DNA of 64,000 bases from positions 4,592,001 to 4,656,000 of the forward strand of contig BSYQ01000007.1 of NCBI GenBank assembly GCA_030272585.1, in the 5' to 3' direction. Source of the stretch: Bryopsis sp. KO-2023. Taxonomy: Eukaryota; Chlorophyta; Ulvophyceae; Bryopsidales; Bryopsidaceae. This document shows positions 1 through 11,337 of the stretch, piece by piece. The notes beneath the pieces were generated by a model. It made no database searches and was not told the DNA's origin. It saw only the letters and a program-made list of their open reading frames with translations. Position 1 is the stretch's first letter; every line of letters starts with the position of its first letter. Both the position numbers and the translations under genes were made by a program.

Positions 1-220
1 TGTTTCCTTGCAGCCCCCCAAGAAATGCCCATTTTATTGATTTCCAGTAGGATTATCAGTGACTTTGTTTGTTTTCTTTGTTTCCAGTGATTCGAACAAA
101 ATGAAGGGAGGGAGGGGAGCCGAACGAAAGAAAAAAAAGTAAGATTTAGGTTTTAAAAAGTGAAAAGAGAAAAAAAAGGGGGTATGAAGGGGAAAAAAAA
201 AAGGAGAAAAAAAAAAAAAA

Positions 221-582
221 AGGAGAAAAACTTCTACAATCTCAATGAAGATTTTTTTTGTCAAAAATAGAAAAAAGCACTAAAATTAATAGGCCTTCGA
301 GCCAGGGGATAAAAAGGGATAATTAATATTAAGAAAAAAGGGTTAACAAACAGGGGATGGTTTGTTTTGATAAAAAAAGGGGAGTGAAAAAAAAAAAAAA
401 GGAGAAAAAAACTTCTACAATCTCAATGAAGATTGTTTTTGTCAAAAAAAGAAAAAAGCACTAAGATTAATAGGCCTTCGAGCCAGGGGATAAAAAGGGA
501 TAATTAATATTAAGAAAAAAGGGTTAACAAACAGGGGATGGTTCGTTTTGATAAAAAAAAGGGGAGTGAAAAAAAAAAAAAA
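221..582. repeat. 181-bp tandem duplication
   Basis: Two consecutive copies of an AT-rich unit of about 181 bp, recognised by the repeated segment ACTTCTACAATCTCAATGAA and by the repeated stretch from TAGGCCTTCGAGCC to GGGGATGG. The copies differ at a few bases and in A-run length. No coding potential is seen. Confidence 0.85.
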
Positions 583-666
583 AAAAAAGACTGATGTTCA
601 TGGTCTTGAAAAAAGAAAGGTTAGAATTCTATGGTTTTTCCCGAAAGGGGTTTTTCCAAAAAAAAC

Positions 667-719
667 AGGCACGGCCTGGATGGGGCCAGAAGAAAAGGGG
701 TTCGATTCCCCCTGTGCCT
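667..719 (+). other. Short tRNA-like unit lacking one arm
   Basis: An 8-bp stem (67x AGGCACGG against CTGTGCCT, one G-T pair) encloses a CTGG/CCAG hairpin and a perfect T-arm-like hairpin GGGG-TTCGATT-CCCC. The last contains an exact pol III B-box core, GGTTCGATTCC. At about 52 nt it is too short for a normal cytosolic tRNA, because only one arm lies between acceptor and T-arm. It may be a degenerate tRNA-derived repeat. I do not call a functional tRNA. Confidence 0.4.
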
Positions 720-2240
720 TATTGTAAAATCATAAGTGTCAAGTAAGTTTCACTTAACTTTCAAATGAGGTAACAGGTGAACCTTGTGCAAATTTTGAGC
801 CCTATCTTTGAAAACAGGTGATAATGACATTGATGAAACCATATACTCTAAAAGAAAAAAATTGCTTGATCCAACTTTTTTATTGGTTAGCTTGTGACCC
901 ACTTGTGATAGTTATCTGCTTCAGAAAAGCCTCATCCGCTACACAATCATGAGCGATGGCGAAACAAATTTCCATTAGTTACGAATCCTCATTGCTGTAT
1001 CGACACAAAGAAAAATCAAGAAATAATCTCTGATGAATGGCCCCTATTCGAGACCAGCCCCAGCACTCCCAAAACAGGACTACATAAGAACTCCTCAAGA
1101 AAATTTTGACTAGCATGACACTGATACACAATCGAAACAAGCAGGTGTAACGATCGAATCCTCTCGTTGCATTTGGAACATGCAAGAGAGGAAAAAAGTC
1201 GATTGATATTCGCTGAGGATGACGATCGGTTGCAACTCACCAAGACTACTCCACCTTCCATATACACTCTGTAGAATGGGGTCGAAGTCAAACAGCAAGG
1301 CAAATATCCAACCAGCACAAAAAAGGTTGAAACAATAGAATTGTTTTTCCTACTTTCTGTTTTGATATTTTTTGCTCCAATTTCAGAAAATTCCAAAACC
1401 AATGCTGTGAAACACCGAAATTTCCTGTTGCACAACTCCCCCCCCCCCCCCCGAGTATACTCATCAAATTGCATTTTGTTTTTCGAAACGGTGCCCTCTT
1501 CCCCCTTTTTGAAAAATTGGAAATCACAATACATTGTATCAAGCAACATAGCCGGCCAGCCTTATTTTTGATTTTAAAGTGAGTGGAACAGAGGCCACAA
1601 TTTTTATTTTTTTTTAATTAATTGATTTTGATGAAAAGGTTTCCGATGTTTGGAACAAAAGAATGAAGCTTTTTTCGTGAAACATACCCCCGCGAGGGTA
1701 ACGATCGTGCAATTTCCAACCATGAATTTTTTGTCAGAGGCACTCTCATCAGGCCCTGCTCTAACTTTTAGCCTCCTTCCCTACACTTACAAAAAACATA
1801 CAACAAATCACGGAACTTGTGAAAATAATAATTTTCATGATAACTTTTTTCGAGATGAAGCATTTTTCTAAACCCGAGCTTTGTGAAAAAATTGAATTTT
1901 TTGTAAGGATTCACCCTACCAGTTGCACTTTTGAAATCCAAACCAGCAAGAAATTGTCAAAAATCCAAACCTATCTAAACTAATTTGGGTTTGGTTGCAC
2001 GGGTCAGACGGGACATCGTGCTGGCTTGTTTTCCGGCAGAATTAAGTTTTAGCGCTGGATCACGGGGATGTGTGACAGACTGAGCGGAGTCGAGTCCAGT
2101 ACTTAACAAGGAGGCGAAGTCTGAAGCACAACAAATTAACCTGCGATCGAAACTTCTTCTGCTACTGTTGTTGTGGCAGTCAAAAAGAAAATTATTTTCT
2201 TGAAATCTTGCTGTCTTTCTAAGCGTCTGCTGCAAACAAA

Positions 2241-4215
2241 ATGAAAACTTGGAGCGTGTTGCTGCTGTTGACCTTCGCCGTGCACGGAGCTACGGCCAAC
2301 GGTAGTCTTGAAATACCAGATCAAAATTAGGATATTCCGCGCCGTCACAGCGAGACCTCCTGTTTTCGATATACAGAACTTTTGAGAATTGCTCGATCGC
2401 TTCCTTCCCCAGCAACAACGGGGCAAGACTGAGCACCCTGTCGTAAAGAAATGGTTGAGATTGCCGCGGTGGTTGTCTAGTGTCGAATCGCATTTTGCTC
2501 GCACGCGCTCAATCAAAATCTAAGGCCGTCGCAGAAGACGGCGCCTCTTCCAGTGCATTCTCAAGCAGCGTTGCCAAGGGCAATGTGAACGCCATCGCCG
2601 AGGCCATTTCAGAGGCAAACCGAGGTAGGCATGGACCTGCGCGTTGCTTCTCATCCGCGAATGCTGCGGTGGTGAATCTGAACAGCGTTTCTGCTTGGGT
2701 TTCAGGTGGAAAGTCCAGTTCTGCTGCACAAGCTCTTGCTGATGAATACAAGAAGGGCGATTCTAAGGCCAAGGACGCAATCGCGACTGCAATCGCGAGC
2801 GCCACCGATCTGAGCAAGGAAGACGCCAACAAGGCGCTCCAGGATGGTGATGCGCAGAACATCGCTGAGGCAATCGCCAGTTCCACTGGTGGAGAAACCA
2901 TCGCTGTTGCTAAGAGCGTCAGCGAGGTACTTTTAGCCAATTTTTTTATCTGGAGGTCGTCCAAGCTTTCCGATATAGTCCAAGACGCTTCCTGTTTTGC
3001 CTTGAATGTTGTGCCGTGTTGAATTTCAGGCTGTCTCTGAGGAAAGGAATGCCATTGTTAATGCTGTTACTGAAGCGTACTCGAAAGTTAGTGGCGGAGG
3101 TGAGGCTTTGGCTGAAGCTAAGGTTGCCGCCACAGCGATCGGTAAGGCCATTGCGAGAGCTATGGCAAGCGCCGAGGTTTACTTGAGCGTCATTGGCACT
3201 GGTGTCGCTGAGGGTGCGGCGCAGTCAAACGCCCAAGCAATTGCGAAAGCGACTGCGCAGGTATTGACTCAACGCTGGACAGCAACGAACGGTGGAGCGG
3301 TTGCACGACTGAGGCCACCTTGCAAATACATCAATCAATCTATCAATCTGTAATCCCAATATTGGGTGTTGATTGAACCACATAAGCGTCTGTATTTTCC
3401 TATGCCCAGCGCCTCTTTCATAATCGCTTTGCTTTTTGTGGGCAGGTAATTGCTGAGGGTATTGCCAAGGCGGAGAATGATCTGGGGAAGCCTGCTGTGG
3501 TGAAAGTGAAGGTTGATGTTGTGTCCACTGCTGTTGCCGAAGCCTCTGCCACTGCCTTTTCCAAAGGCAAGCAGCTCGGCCCAGGGGAAGTTAGTGCAGT
3601 TCAGGTGTCTGTTTCTGAAGCTATTGTGGAGCCTGTTGCGAAGGTCCTCTTTGAAGCCATTGCCCTTGCCTATGGAAGTGAGTGATTGGATCAGCTGCTG
3701 GTCAGCCTAATTGGTGGTGACTGACAGTTTTGGCTTCCAGTCCGTGGATCTGAGCGATTCTGTATGTGTTTTCCAGAGGAGGTTGATTCCTTCGTGTACA
3801 TTGACAAGGAAGCTTCTGTCCAGAATGATGTGGCCACTGTTGACACTCAGAGTGATGTCCAAACTGGGGGTGATTCCGGCTCATCTGGTGAGGCTGCAGG
3901 GACTGGCGAAGCTTTCACAGCCAAGGGTTGTGTTGGTATTGTGAAAGCTCTGTGCTGCAACAAAAACCGTGAGGCCAGCAAGCAGGACAAGTGTGGCTGC
4001 AGGTAGCGTTGCTTTGCTGCAACAAACGAAAGGACATGATCAGAGCTTTGTTGGGATTGAACTTCAATCTAAAATTGATATTAACTTGCTGGTGTTGGCA
4101 TTGCAGGCCTAATGGAGGAAACTGCCGAGCAGAAATGGAGAGGAAGAATAGCGAGGGGTTCGTGATTGAATGGAAGGTGTTGAAAGATGGCGAAATCTGC
4201 TCTTGTGGCTACTGA
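2241..4215 (+). CDS. Secreted Ala/Ser-rich helical protein with Cys-rich tail (unrecognised family)
   Basis: Seven exons inferred by phase: 2241-2301, 2481-2624, 2706-2926, 3030-3260, 3446-3677, 3741-4002 and 4107-4215, giving about 419 aa. Residues 1-19 (MKTWSVLLLLTFAVHGATA) are a clear signal peptide. The middle 300 residues are rich in Ala, Ser, Glu, Lys and Gly, with repeated phrases such as AIAEAI, AKATAQ, AVAEASATAF and AKSVSEA. This suggests long helices, perhaps a fibrous or silk-like wall or mucilage protein. The last 80 residues change character: acidic, then Cys-rich (CMCF, CCNK, KCGCR, CSCGY), consistent with disulfide cross-linking outside the cell. All junctions keep frame with GT..AG introns. 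I recognise no named family, and the structural role is inference. The short final exon rests on continued Cys pattern and frame; without it the protein would stop just after KCGCR. Confidence 0.7.
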
Positions 4216-5643
4216 GAATCTGTTCTTGTGGCTGGTAGATCTGCTCATTTCTTGTTTCAGCTTTTTAAAGTCAGCAAGATATGTTTTATCGTGATGTTTT
4301 CTTTTTCTTATTTTGAAAGGGAATTGTGAAATTCCCTTCAGCTGATGTGGATGGTTTGGAAAGAGACCAAATTTATCCAACTGTAACTGAAATAATATTG
4401 GGAGGCAAAATATCACTATATTGGAAAACTGTCCCTCACCAAAAAAAATAGCTTTAAAAAATACATCTTGATTCATAGAATGTCAAATGGAATTTGCTAG
4501 CTTTTCCAAAATAACAGGTTAGTTAAAGTGTTAAAAGGTTATTAATGTTACCGTGACATTTCCTTTAGGATTTATTAAACCTTCATAGATTTCTACACTG
4601 CAGAGATGAAAAGAATATTATAAAACAATGGTCTAGCTTACTATGAAATATTATGTTCCTCTGTAACCCATTTATCCCATTCCTGTATAAATATCATGCT
4701 CTCTCCAGAGAAACTCAGTTGATGGGGGTGTCTTGCTACCAAAATCTATGAATGTGTTGAATTTGGAAATATAAACATGGCACGAACACGAGACAGCTTT
4801 GAGCTGAAACAAAAGCCCCACTGCATGCATTACTGACTGAGAATCAATTAATATGCTGCAACAGTTGACCCATTTTCAGAAGACACCGCCTTCAATCAAA
4901 TTCCACAATTTTTCTCTCAGAATGGGTCACATATTTGATTCCTCTGCAGGCTTGCAATAGACATTTCAATCCTACATTTTTTTGATTCAATTTTTTGTGC
5001 TATATTAAAAAGGTATGTTATATATCACAGGTTTTTGTAGAGTTGTTTTTAGCACTGGGCTTGCTGGGTGTGGCTGGGAGCAGCCTCCCTGGCTCCTGAA
5101 AAACGCGTGCGTTACACATGCGAATGGCACTCTGTGCAGAAATGCCCACCATTTGTTCTGCTGGTCCAAGTTGGGCGCCCCGTAATGACACACATATATA
5201 AGTATAAGTATATACGTGTATAAGATAGGGATGAGGTACAATACATAACATATATAAAGCCAAAGGAAAAAAAAGAAAGCCATTATTTGCCCAAATAAGA
5301 CAGAAGATCCAGCATCAAATAGAACTTACAAGGAGGAATAACGCTTGAGAACGAAAACAAAGAGAAGATAAAAAAGCTCCTACCGTCGCTTATGCTCCAC
5401 CACAAGACAAAAGAAGAGAAAGAAAAACCTCGCAGTCCAAATCATTCAGCAACATTCAGAGCAGTAGCAGCACTGATGGAACTTCCTGCTTTGTCTTAAA
5501 TTCCATAACCCCCATTGCTTATTCTCTTGCAGTTCGTTTGTTTCCTTTTTTTCCGCGACATCTTTGTTACACAACGCATTCATACAAGAGACCAGCTTGA
5601 AGACCCTTAAAAGTTGCAACCACCCTGCCAAAAATGCACACAA
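4216..5643. other. Convergent intergenic region
   Basis: Lies between the 3' ends of the secreted-protein gene (+) and the WD40 gene (-). AT-rich, with no domain-bearing frame. It probably holds the 3' UTRs and polyadenylation signals of both genes. Confidence 0.6.
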
Positions 5644-8434
5644 TCACAACTCAAAAACTCGTACGCTGTGATCATCGGACCCCGCCAGTACGTATTTGGC
5701 GTTTGGAGACAGCGCCAAAGACAGCACTCCGTCCTGAAATCCGTGATACTCTCGAACACAGTTGTCCATTCGCATATCCCAAGCCCGCACAACACCATCC
5801 AGGCATCCAGTGATGAACATATTCGATTGTGGCAGTGTCTTCATGGCCGTCACTCCCTAACACACATCAAAATCTTTTTCAGTAAATCATCCCTCTGCTT
5901 TCAAACATCACTTCATTTTCCTTCTTCCATATGCACTCACAAAAACACATCCTATGTTTTCTTTTTTCTATCGAAACAAACTCATGCTATCATAGATATT
6001 CTCAGCATCAAATCCTCCCATGCATCTGTGCAGCTGTGAACAGAATGTGAGTTTTCTTTCTTCCTTGGTCAGACCTGTGGATGGGTGAGGCTTCGTCTTT
6101 GAGTCAGTGTGCTCTGATCCCAGACCTTAGCTTTGCCATCCAAAGACCCCGTCACAATCAATGGAAGACTGCCCTCCGAAAAGCAAACACATTCCACAGA
6201 CTCGGTGTGGCCTAACCCACATCCACATCCACACATCAGACATCAGAGTAAGCAAAGCCTCTCCGAGGAGGAAGGGGGAGGGGCATATTGTCAGTGAGTT
6301 TCATGAAAATATCAGTTAGCCCGTATTGTGACAACTGGGATTTCACTTCCTGTAAATGTTTGAACAGGCAGGCCTTCCAGATTTGATGAGGTTTTCTTAA
6401 TGTCAATCGAGAGTGTCTCTGAGCGACCAGTTTTCAGTGGGCGTGATTGGCAATCACCTATCAATGTGCCCCTTGCTTTTCCTGATTGAAGGTGTGCCAA
6501 TCTGGCAGTACCATCCATAGAGCCAGTCAATGCAAGCGTTCCGTCCGCTGAAAAATCGATGCAAGTTATCCCTGGACAAACACACTCACAGAGAGGTCAG
6601 GCTGCCGGATGCAAGAAAAAGCATCATGCCCTTCAACCGTTTGTCATTATTTGTCAGCAACAGTGAAGTGCGCACCATCCTCATGATATCCATGTCCCTC
6701 GATGGTTGCTGTGCAGTTTCCATTTTTGGGATCCCATATTTTCATTGATGGGTCGCCCTCAGAGCCACAGCTGACTACCAGCCGGCCATCCGGAGTGAAG
6801 CCGCCGCAAGACACCGCAGCACTGTGTCCAGTAAAAACCTGGAATTCCACCAGCATAACTCCTTGAATTCAACGCACCAACCAGAAAAAAAACCCATCTG
6901 ACCTTTATAATAACCTTACGATCGACCTATGGTGCCATTGCTTCATACATGGATCTGTGGATACAACGAGTTTTTTCAGGAATACTCTGCTGTTTCGTTT
7001 TTTCCATAAATTTGGCTGCCAGTAAATGCCTCCCTCCATTCAAGAAATGTTGAAAACACACCTGCATGCAAGCCCCATTCCTGGCATTCCACATCCACAT
7101 GGTAAAATCTGCCGAGCCCCCCAAGATTACATCCCCCTTCGGATGCCAATCGATCCATTCCATGGCCTCTGCCGGGCCATCCAATGACTGCAACATGCTA
7201 CCCTCAGAATAAACCCAGATTTTCACTAGGCCATCCATTCCCGCAGTTGCCAGCAAATCGCCCCCCGCATTGAATTCTACTTCAACGACTGAATCCGAGT
7301 GGCCTCTTAGCCATCTTGTTTCCAAATCCTCGGCATGGTTGGCATCTGTAATAACCTAAGGAGCAGGCCAAGCTTTTCAGTCGACCTTTTGTTAAAATCG
7401 GGATGACCACAATGGGCTTGGCCTGATCCGCACAACCCTGAGTAATTGCGCACTGATGGTGAAAAATTTTCACAGAAAATTGTTTTTCTTTTTTTCTTTT
7501 TCGTGTTTTTTTCTTGATGAGGATGGGTATTATCAAGTAGGGCCACAGAATGGTGTGGTCATTTTGAGATCGAATCATATATTGGATGCTGGGATTTCGT
7601 CATGACCTTCCAAGATGCAGCCAGATCATCTTCCCCCCCAGAACAAACCCCATCGCCATTTCGACTCCATGCTACCCCAAACACCGACCCTGAAAAAATC
7701 AAGCCACAGTCGCCCAATCACCAAAACATTCGCAGCACCGCTCCAAAAAAGCCAAAACTCCGAAACCTCTTTTTGTGAAATAAAACTGCAGGGATATTCT
7801 TCTTGAGGAAACAAAAGGATTAATTATCACACAGCATGTGGCCTAATATATATATATTTGTGGGGGGTTGATTCGTATCGTTTACCTTTGTGCCCCTCGA
7901 ATGCATGTATGGAATCGTCCCTGGCTTGTTCTGGATTCAGTTCACCATCGCCCCCTTGTTGCTCATTTCCATCTTCTTGCATTTGATCATCCTCACCTGA
8001 ACAACAACTAAGATATGCATACACTCAGGCATTCGCTTTCCACACTGCAAGACAGACACTCTCGATGCGGTGGAAAGCCCAGTATTGTGAAAGAAATTGA
8101 TCTGGCAGCAAACCAATTCCACCGCTATTTCCACTGGACTTTGTTTCATCTCTAGAACAGTATTATGTGAAGCTGGTTTTCCTGTAAAAAAAATGCAGCT
8201 TCAGTCGATGCAGTGAATGACGAATTTGCAGGGAATCCTGCTCAAAACCAGCCGTCATGCTGTGGCGGCCTTCATGTTGATCGAAATGCACTACATGCTG
8301 GTGGTTCATTTCACACCAAAAGCCTAACCTTGTTGCCCTTCCAAATCCGCGACCACGACGCCGTCGATCACATTTCCCTGATCGTCCACCACATAAGCTT
8401 CGTCTGCGTCGGGATTTGCCGTGCCTTCTGCCAT
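5644..8434 (-). CDS. WD40 protein of the AAMP / Sqt1 family (ribosome-assembly chaperone type)
   Basis: Nine exons on the minus strand: 8329-8434, 7886-7996, 7607-7689, 7386-7437 (least certain), 7062-7345, 6676-6838, 6458-6571, 6075-6211 and 5644-5856, giving about 420 aa, the usual family length. An acidic N-terminus (MAEGTANPDADEAYVVDDQ) is followed by WD repeats with typical GH...WD spacing: HAFEGHKG, WLRGHSDSVVEVEF, VFTGHSAAVSCGGF, GHTESVECVCF, and a last repeat ending GSDDHSVRVFEL. The pattern HPKGDVILGGSADFTMWMWN is characteristic of angio-associated migratory cell protein (AAMP) homologues. Yeast Sqt1 in this family chaperones ribosomal protein uL16, so a cytosolic ribosome-assembly role is likely by homology. 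The 52-nt exon at 7386-7437 is chosen because it restores phase between neighbours; it adds about 17 residues not expected in the family. The gene shares its upstream gap with divergent TerC. Confidence 0.85.
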
Positions 8435-8943
8435 CTATCAGTTTCTTCTTCTCCAATTACGTGAAAAGGCTTGGGTTTCCCTTGTCAGGATCGACTTTTG
8501 TGAGCAGAGAATTCGCTCAAGTACGCGGTTTCATCGGCCGATTTCGGATGCGTGACATCATAATTTGCATGCACATTTCAAAGCTGGCTCTAGGGTGGGT
8601 GTGCATCCCCCCCCCCTCTAATTTCATGTTCCTTTCTTTCTTTGTTCTTCATGTTTCACTGTTTCTCTGTTTGAAACATTGGGGCATTGGGGCATTCCCC
8701 CCCAGTCGATCCTCATCTGTGTGTTTGATTTTCAGGTTTCTTTGTTGAATGTCTGGCTGCGTTTCCGGTTGTGATTATATGATTGATTGAAATCCCCAAT
8801 GCACAGTCAACCGGCGAAACTCTCTCCACCCGAAGAGAAATCCTGCTTCATCCAACCGTGACTTTGATTTTTTTTTGGCATCCCCACGCTGCCCCTTCCT
8901 CTGCTCGGAACGACAAAATCCGAACAGCATTCATTCGTCATCG
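8435..8943. promoter_or_regulatory. Shared divergent promoter gap (WD40 gene / TerC)
   Basis: A 509-bp gap separates the start codons of the minus-strand WD40 gene and the plus-strand TerC gene, so both 5' UTRs and promoters must lie here. It contains C-runs near 8609 and 8699 and pyrimidine-rich stretches. I see no clear TATA box. The call is positional. Confidence 0.5.
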
Positions 8944-11337
8944 ATGACGAGCAGTTATCGCTCGGCGGTGTTGCCGAGGGGTTTCCCCGCTGGCACAAAC
9001 CGTTCAAGGGGACCTTCCTTTCCTGCTAGGTTCGTGCATTCTCACCAGTGGAAGAACGTTGTGCGAGGCCGACTGGTGTGTGTGTGTGGTTTCTTTGTCG
9101 TTTTATGCAGTGGTGCAGAGAGGTTGCAGTAGATTGATTGAATCAAAGGCTTGGTGTGGTTGAATTTCATTGGCAATGTTGTAGACATGTGATTGGATGT
9201 CAGCCAAGAACCGGGTGAATTTTCACCTAGGATGACTGGGAGAATACAGGATTTAAAATACCCCTCCCTGTCCCCCCCCCAAAAAAAAAAAAAATTAAAA
9301 ATTATTAAAAGTAAATGTCGGAAAGACACTGTACCTTTGATTGCCCTGGGCTAAATGTGCGAACAAAATCAGCCATTTTTAATTTTTATTTTTTGTTTCC
9401 CCCCGGTCAATAGGGCACTCGGAGCCCAGCACTGGCTATGGGCTTGCATAGAATCCAAATTTGAATTTGAATTTGTGATTTTTGGAAGGGTTTGTTGCGA
9501 TGTATGTACTAGACTCCATTGAGGTGCAGTGTTGGGGAAGAACAGAAGGCTGCGAACAAAACTGTGGATGTTACTGATACGGCGGCATCTCAAAATGGGG
9601 TTGGCCCAGGAATAGCTGCTGAAGAAAAGGCTCTTGCGGGTTTGGAAGAAGTGGCGGTGCGTATTTGTCCATCCTTATTGTTGAAATCAGGAATCGTGGA
9701 TCGTATGAATAGAGCTATCCGGTTTTTTGAATTTCGATTTGGGGAGAGTTGCAACTGCAACCCCGAATTTTTATGGAGGAAAATATATAAATGAATTGTC
9801 GCCGTTGGAGGTGAAACAAGCAATTGCTTGATCGTTTTTTAAAGGAAAGTATCCCTGTGAATACCCACAATAACAATGCACTCAACTGAAACGACCTTCC
9901 GTTGTCTGCGTTTACTAATCCACCACAAACTGACCATTCCAGCATCGATTTCTGACGAGGTATTGACAGAGGGTATTGAGGAACACCCCCACGAAATTTT
10001 GAGTCAAGAAAATGTTGGAGAATAAGATTCTTACAATTTTGCTCCTTGTAAATCTCGTAGAGAGAAGAGGAAATTGAGTTCCAGGGGGAATCCGTGGCTG
10101 CATGGATCGGGGCGGCCTTGGCTTTCGGTGGGGGAGTGTGGTATACAATGGGTCAAGAAAAAGCCATCGAATACTTTGCAGGCTACCTCCTGGAGCAATC
10201 GTTGTCAGTCGACAACCTTTTCGTTTTTATCCTGGTGTTCAACTTTTTCAAAACCCCGGAGGAGCACCAAGGCAAGGTGTTGACTTACGGAATCATCACC
10301 GCTGGGGTGCTGAGGCTGGTCATGATTGTGCTGGGGGTGGAATTGATTGAGAATTTCAAACCGGTGCTGTTGTTTTTTGCGGGCCTGTTGATATATTCTT
10401 CGTACAATTTGCTTGTGGGTGGCGAGGATGACGATGAGGTGAGTGATTTTCATTCTCAGCTCTGCAATGAAATCAGCAGGGCCCCTTTCCACGATTAACG
10501 AGTTTTGATGGGTGGTTAGAATTTGGGGTTTCTTGTTTTGGAGCAGGATCTGAATGACAACTCCATCGTCAAGTTCTGCAAGAGCTTCATGGATGTCTCC
10601 AGCAGCTACGATGGGGGCAATTTTTTCACAGTGGAGAATGGAGTCAAGCTGGCCACTCCTTTGCTGTTGACTCTGGCCGTGATCGAATTGAGCGATGTTG
10701 TTTTTGCTGTCGATTCGATCCCAGCTGTGTTTGGAGTGACGCTGGATCCGTTCATCGTATACTCGTCGAATCTCTTTGCGATTTTGAGCCTCAGATCTCT
10801 TTACGGTGAGGAAACCACACGCACAGCTGCGAAGCAACGCATCGGTTCTATCATGCAACCAGTTTTTTCTGTATTGTTTCATGCCAGCATATCCTTGAGG
10901 CAACTCCGCACATAATTTGGTCCCTGGAGCATGAATGTATGTTTGTTTCATGTTTCAACCATCGTTTCGGGGGTAAATTTGATGGGTTCGATGCATACAT
11001 GCATGCATGTACATCTTCATATTGAATATTGGCTCCGGATGAGCTCCACACTTCCAAGGGTGGCCTTTTCTTGCTTCAATATTTTACATCCACCCATGCG
11101 GACACTGTTGTTTTGAGATTCTTTTTTATGCATTGTGCAGGGTTTGTATCCGTGGTCATGAAAGAATTGAAATATCTTGACAAGTCTGTTGCCCTTGTCT
11201 TGGGATTTATTGGAGCGAAAATGCTTGCCGATTTTGGGGGTTATCACGTTTCCACAGAGGCGTCCCTCGGAGTTGTCGCTCTGTTGTTGTCTGGTGGCGT
11301 TGGGGCCAGTCTTTTAGCGAATGAATCCAAGGGGTGA
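8944..11337 (+). CDS. Plastid TerC-family integral membrane protein
   Basis: Five exons: 8944-9077, 9524-9656, 10061-10438, 10547-10805 and 11141-11337, giving about 366 aa. The first exon (MTSSYRSAVLPRGFPAGTNR...) is Ser/Arg-rich without acidic residues, like a plastid transit peptide; ATG at 8944 is the first in frame. The core matches TerC: AAWIGAALAFGGGVW, LLEQSLSVDNLFVF, ELSDVVFAVDSIPAVFG (paired acidic residues in membrane helices), DPFIVYSSNLFAILSLRSLY and STEASLGVVALLLSGG. Arabidopsis TerC is a thylakoid protein needed for thylakoid biogenesis and insertion of photosystem proteins; the same role is inferred by close resemblance. Several hydrophobic helices are visible. Junction 1 assumes a GT donor inside a GT-repeat (CTGGT then GTGTGT), the only choice that keeps frame into exon 2; the low-complexity exon 2 is the least conserved part. 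Confidence 0.88.

Larger units (their letters stand above)
1..2240. other. Gene-poor left edge
   Basis: AT-rich sequence with long A runs, a 181-bp tandem duplication and a tRNA-like hairpin unit, listed separately. Several open frames of 60-180 codons exist on both strands around 1.0-1.6 kb and 2.0-2.5 kb. None shows a recognisable domain, a consistent splice pattern or biased codon use, so I call no gene here. The last few hundred bases must hold the promoter of the secreted-protein gene that starts at 2241. Confidence 0.5.

Noticed and set aside
1016-1549. 177-codon minus-strand frame in the left edge
   Set aside because: No domain, a poly-Gly run from a homopolymer tract, and overlapping frames of similar length on the same strand.
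10205-10951. 248-codon minus-strand frame under the TerC gene
   Set aside because: Shadow of conserved TerC exons and crosses their introns.
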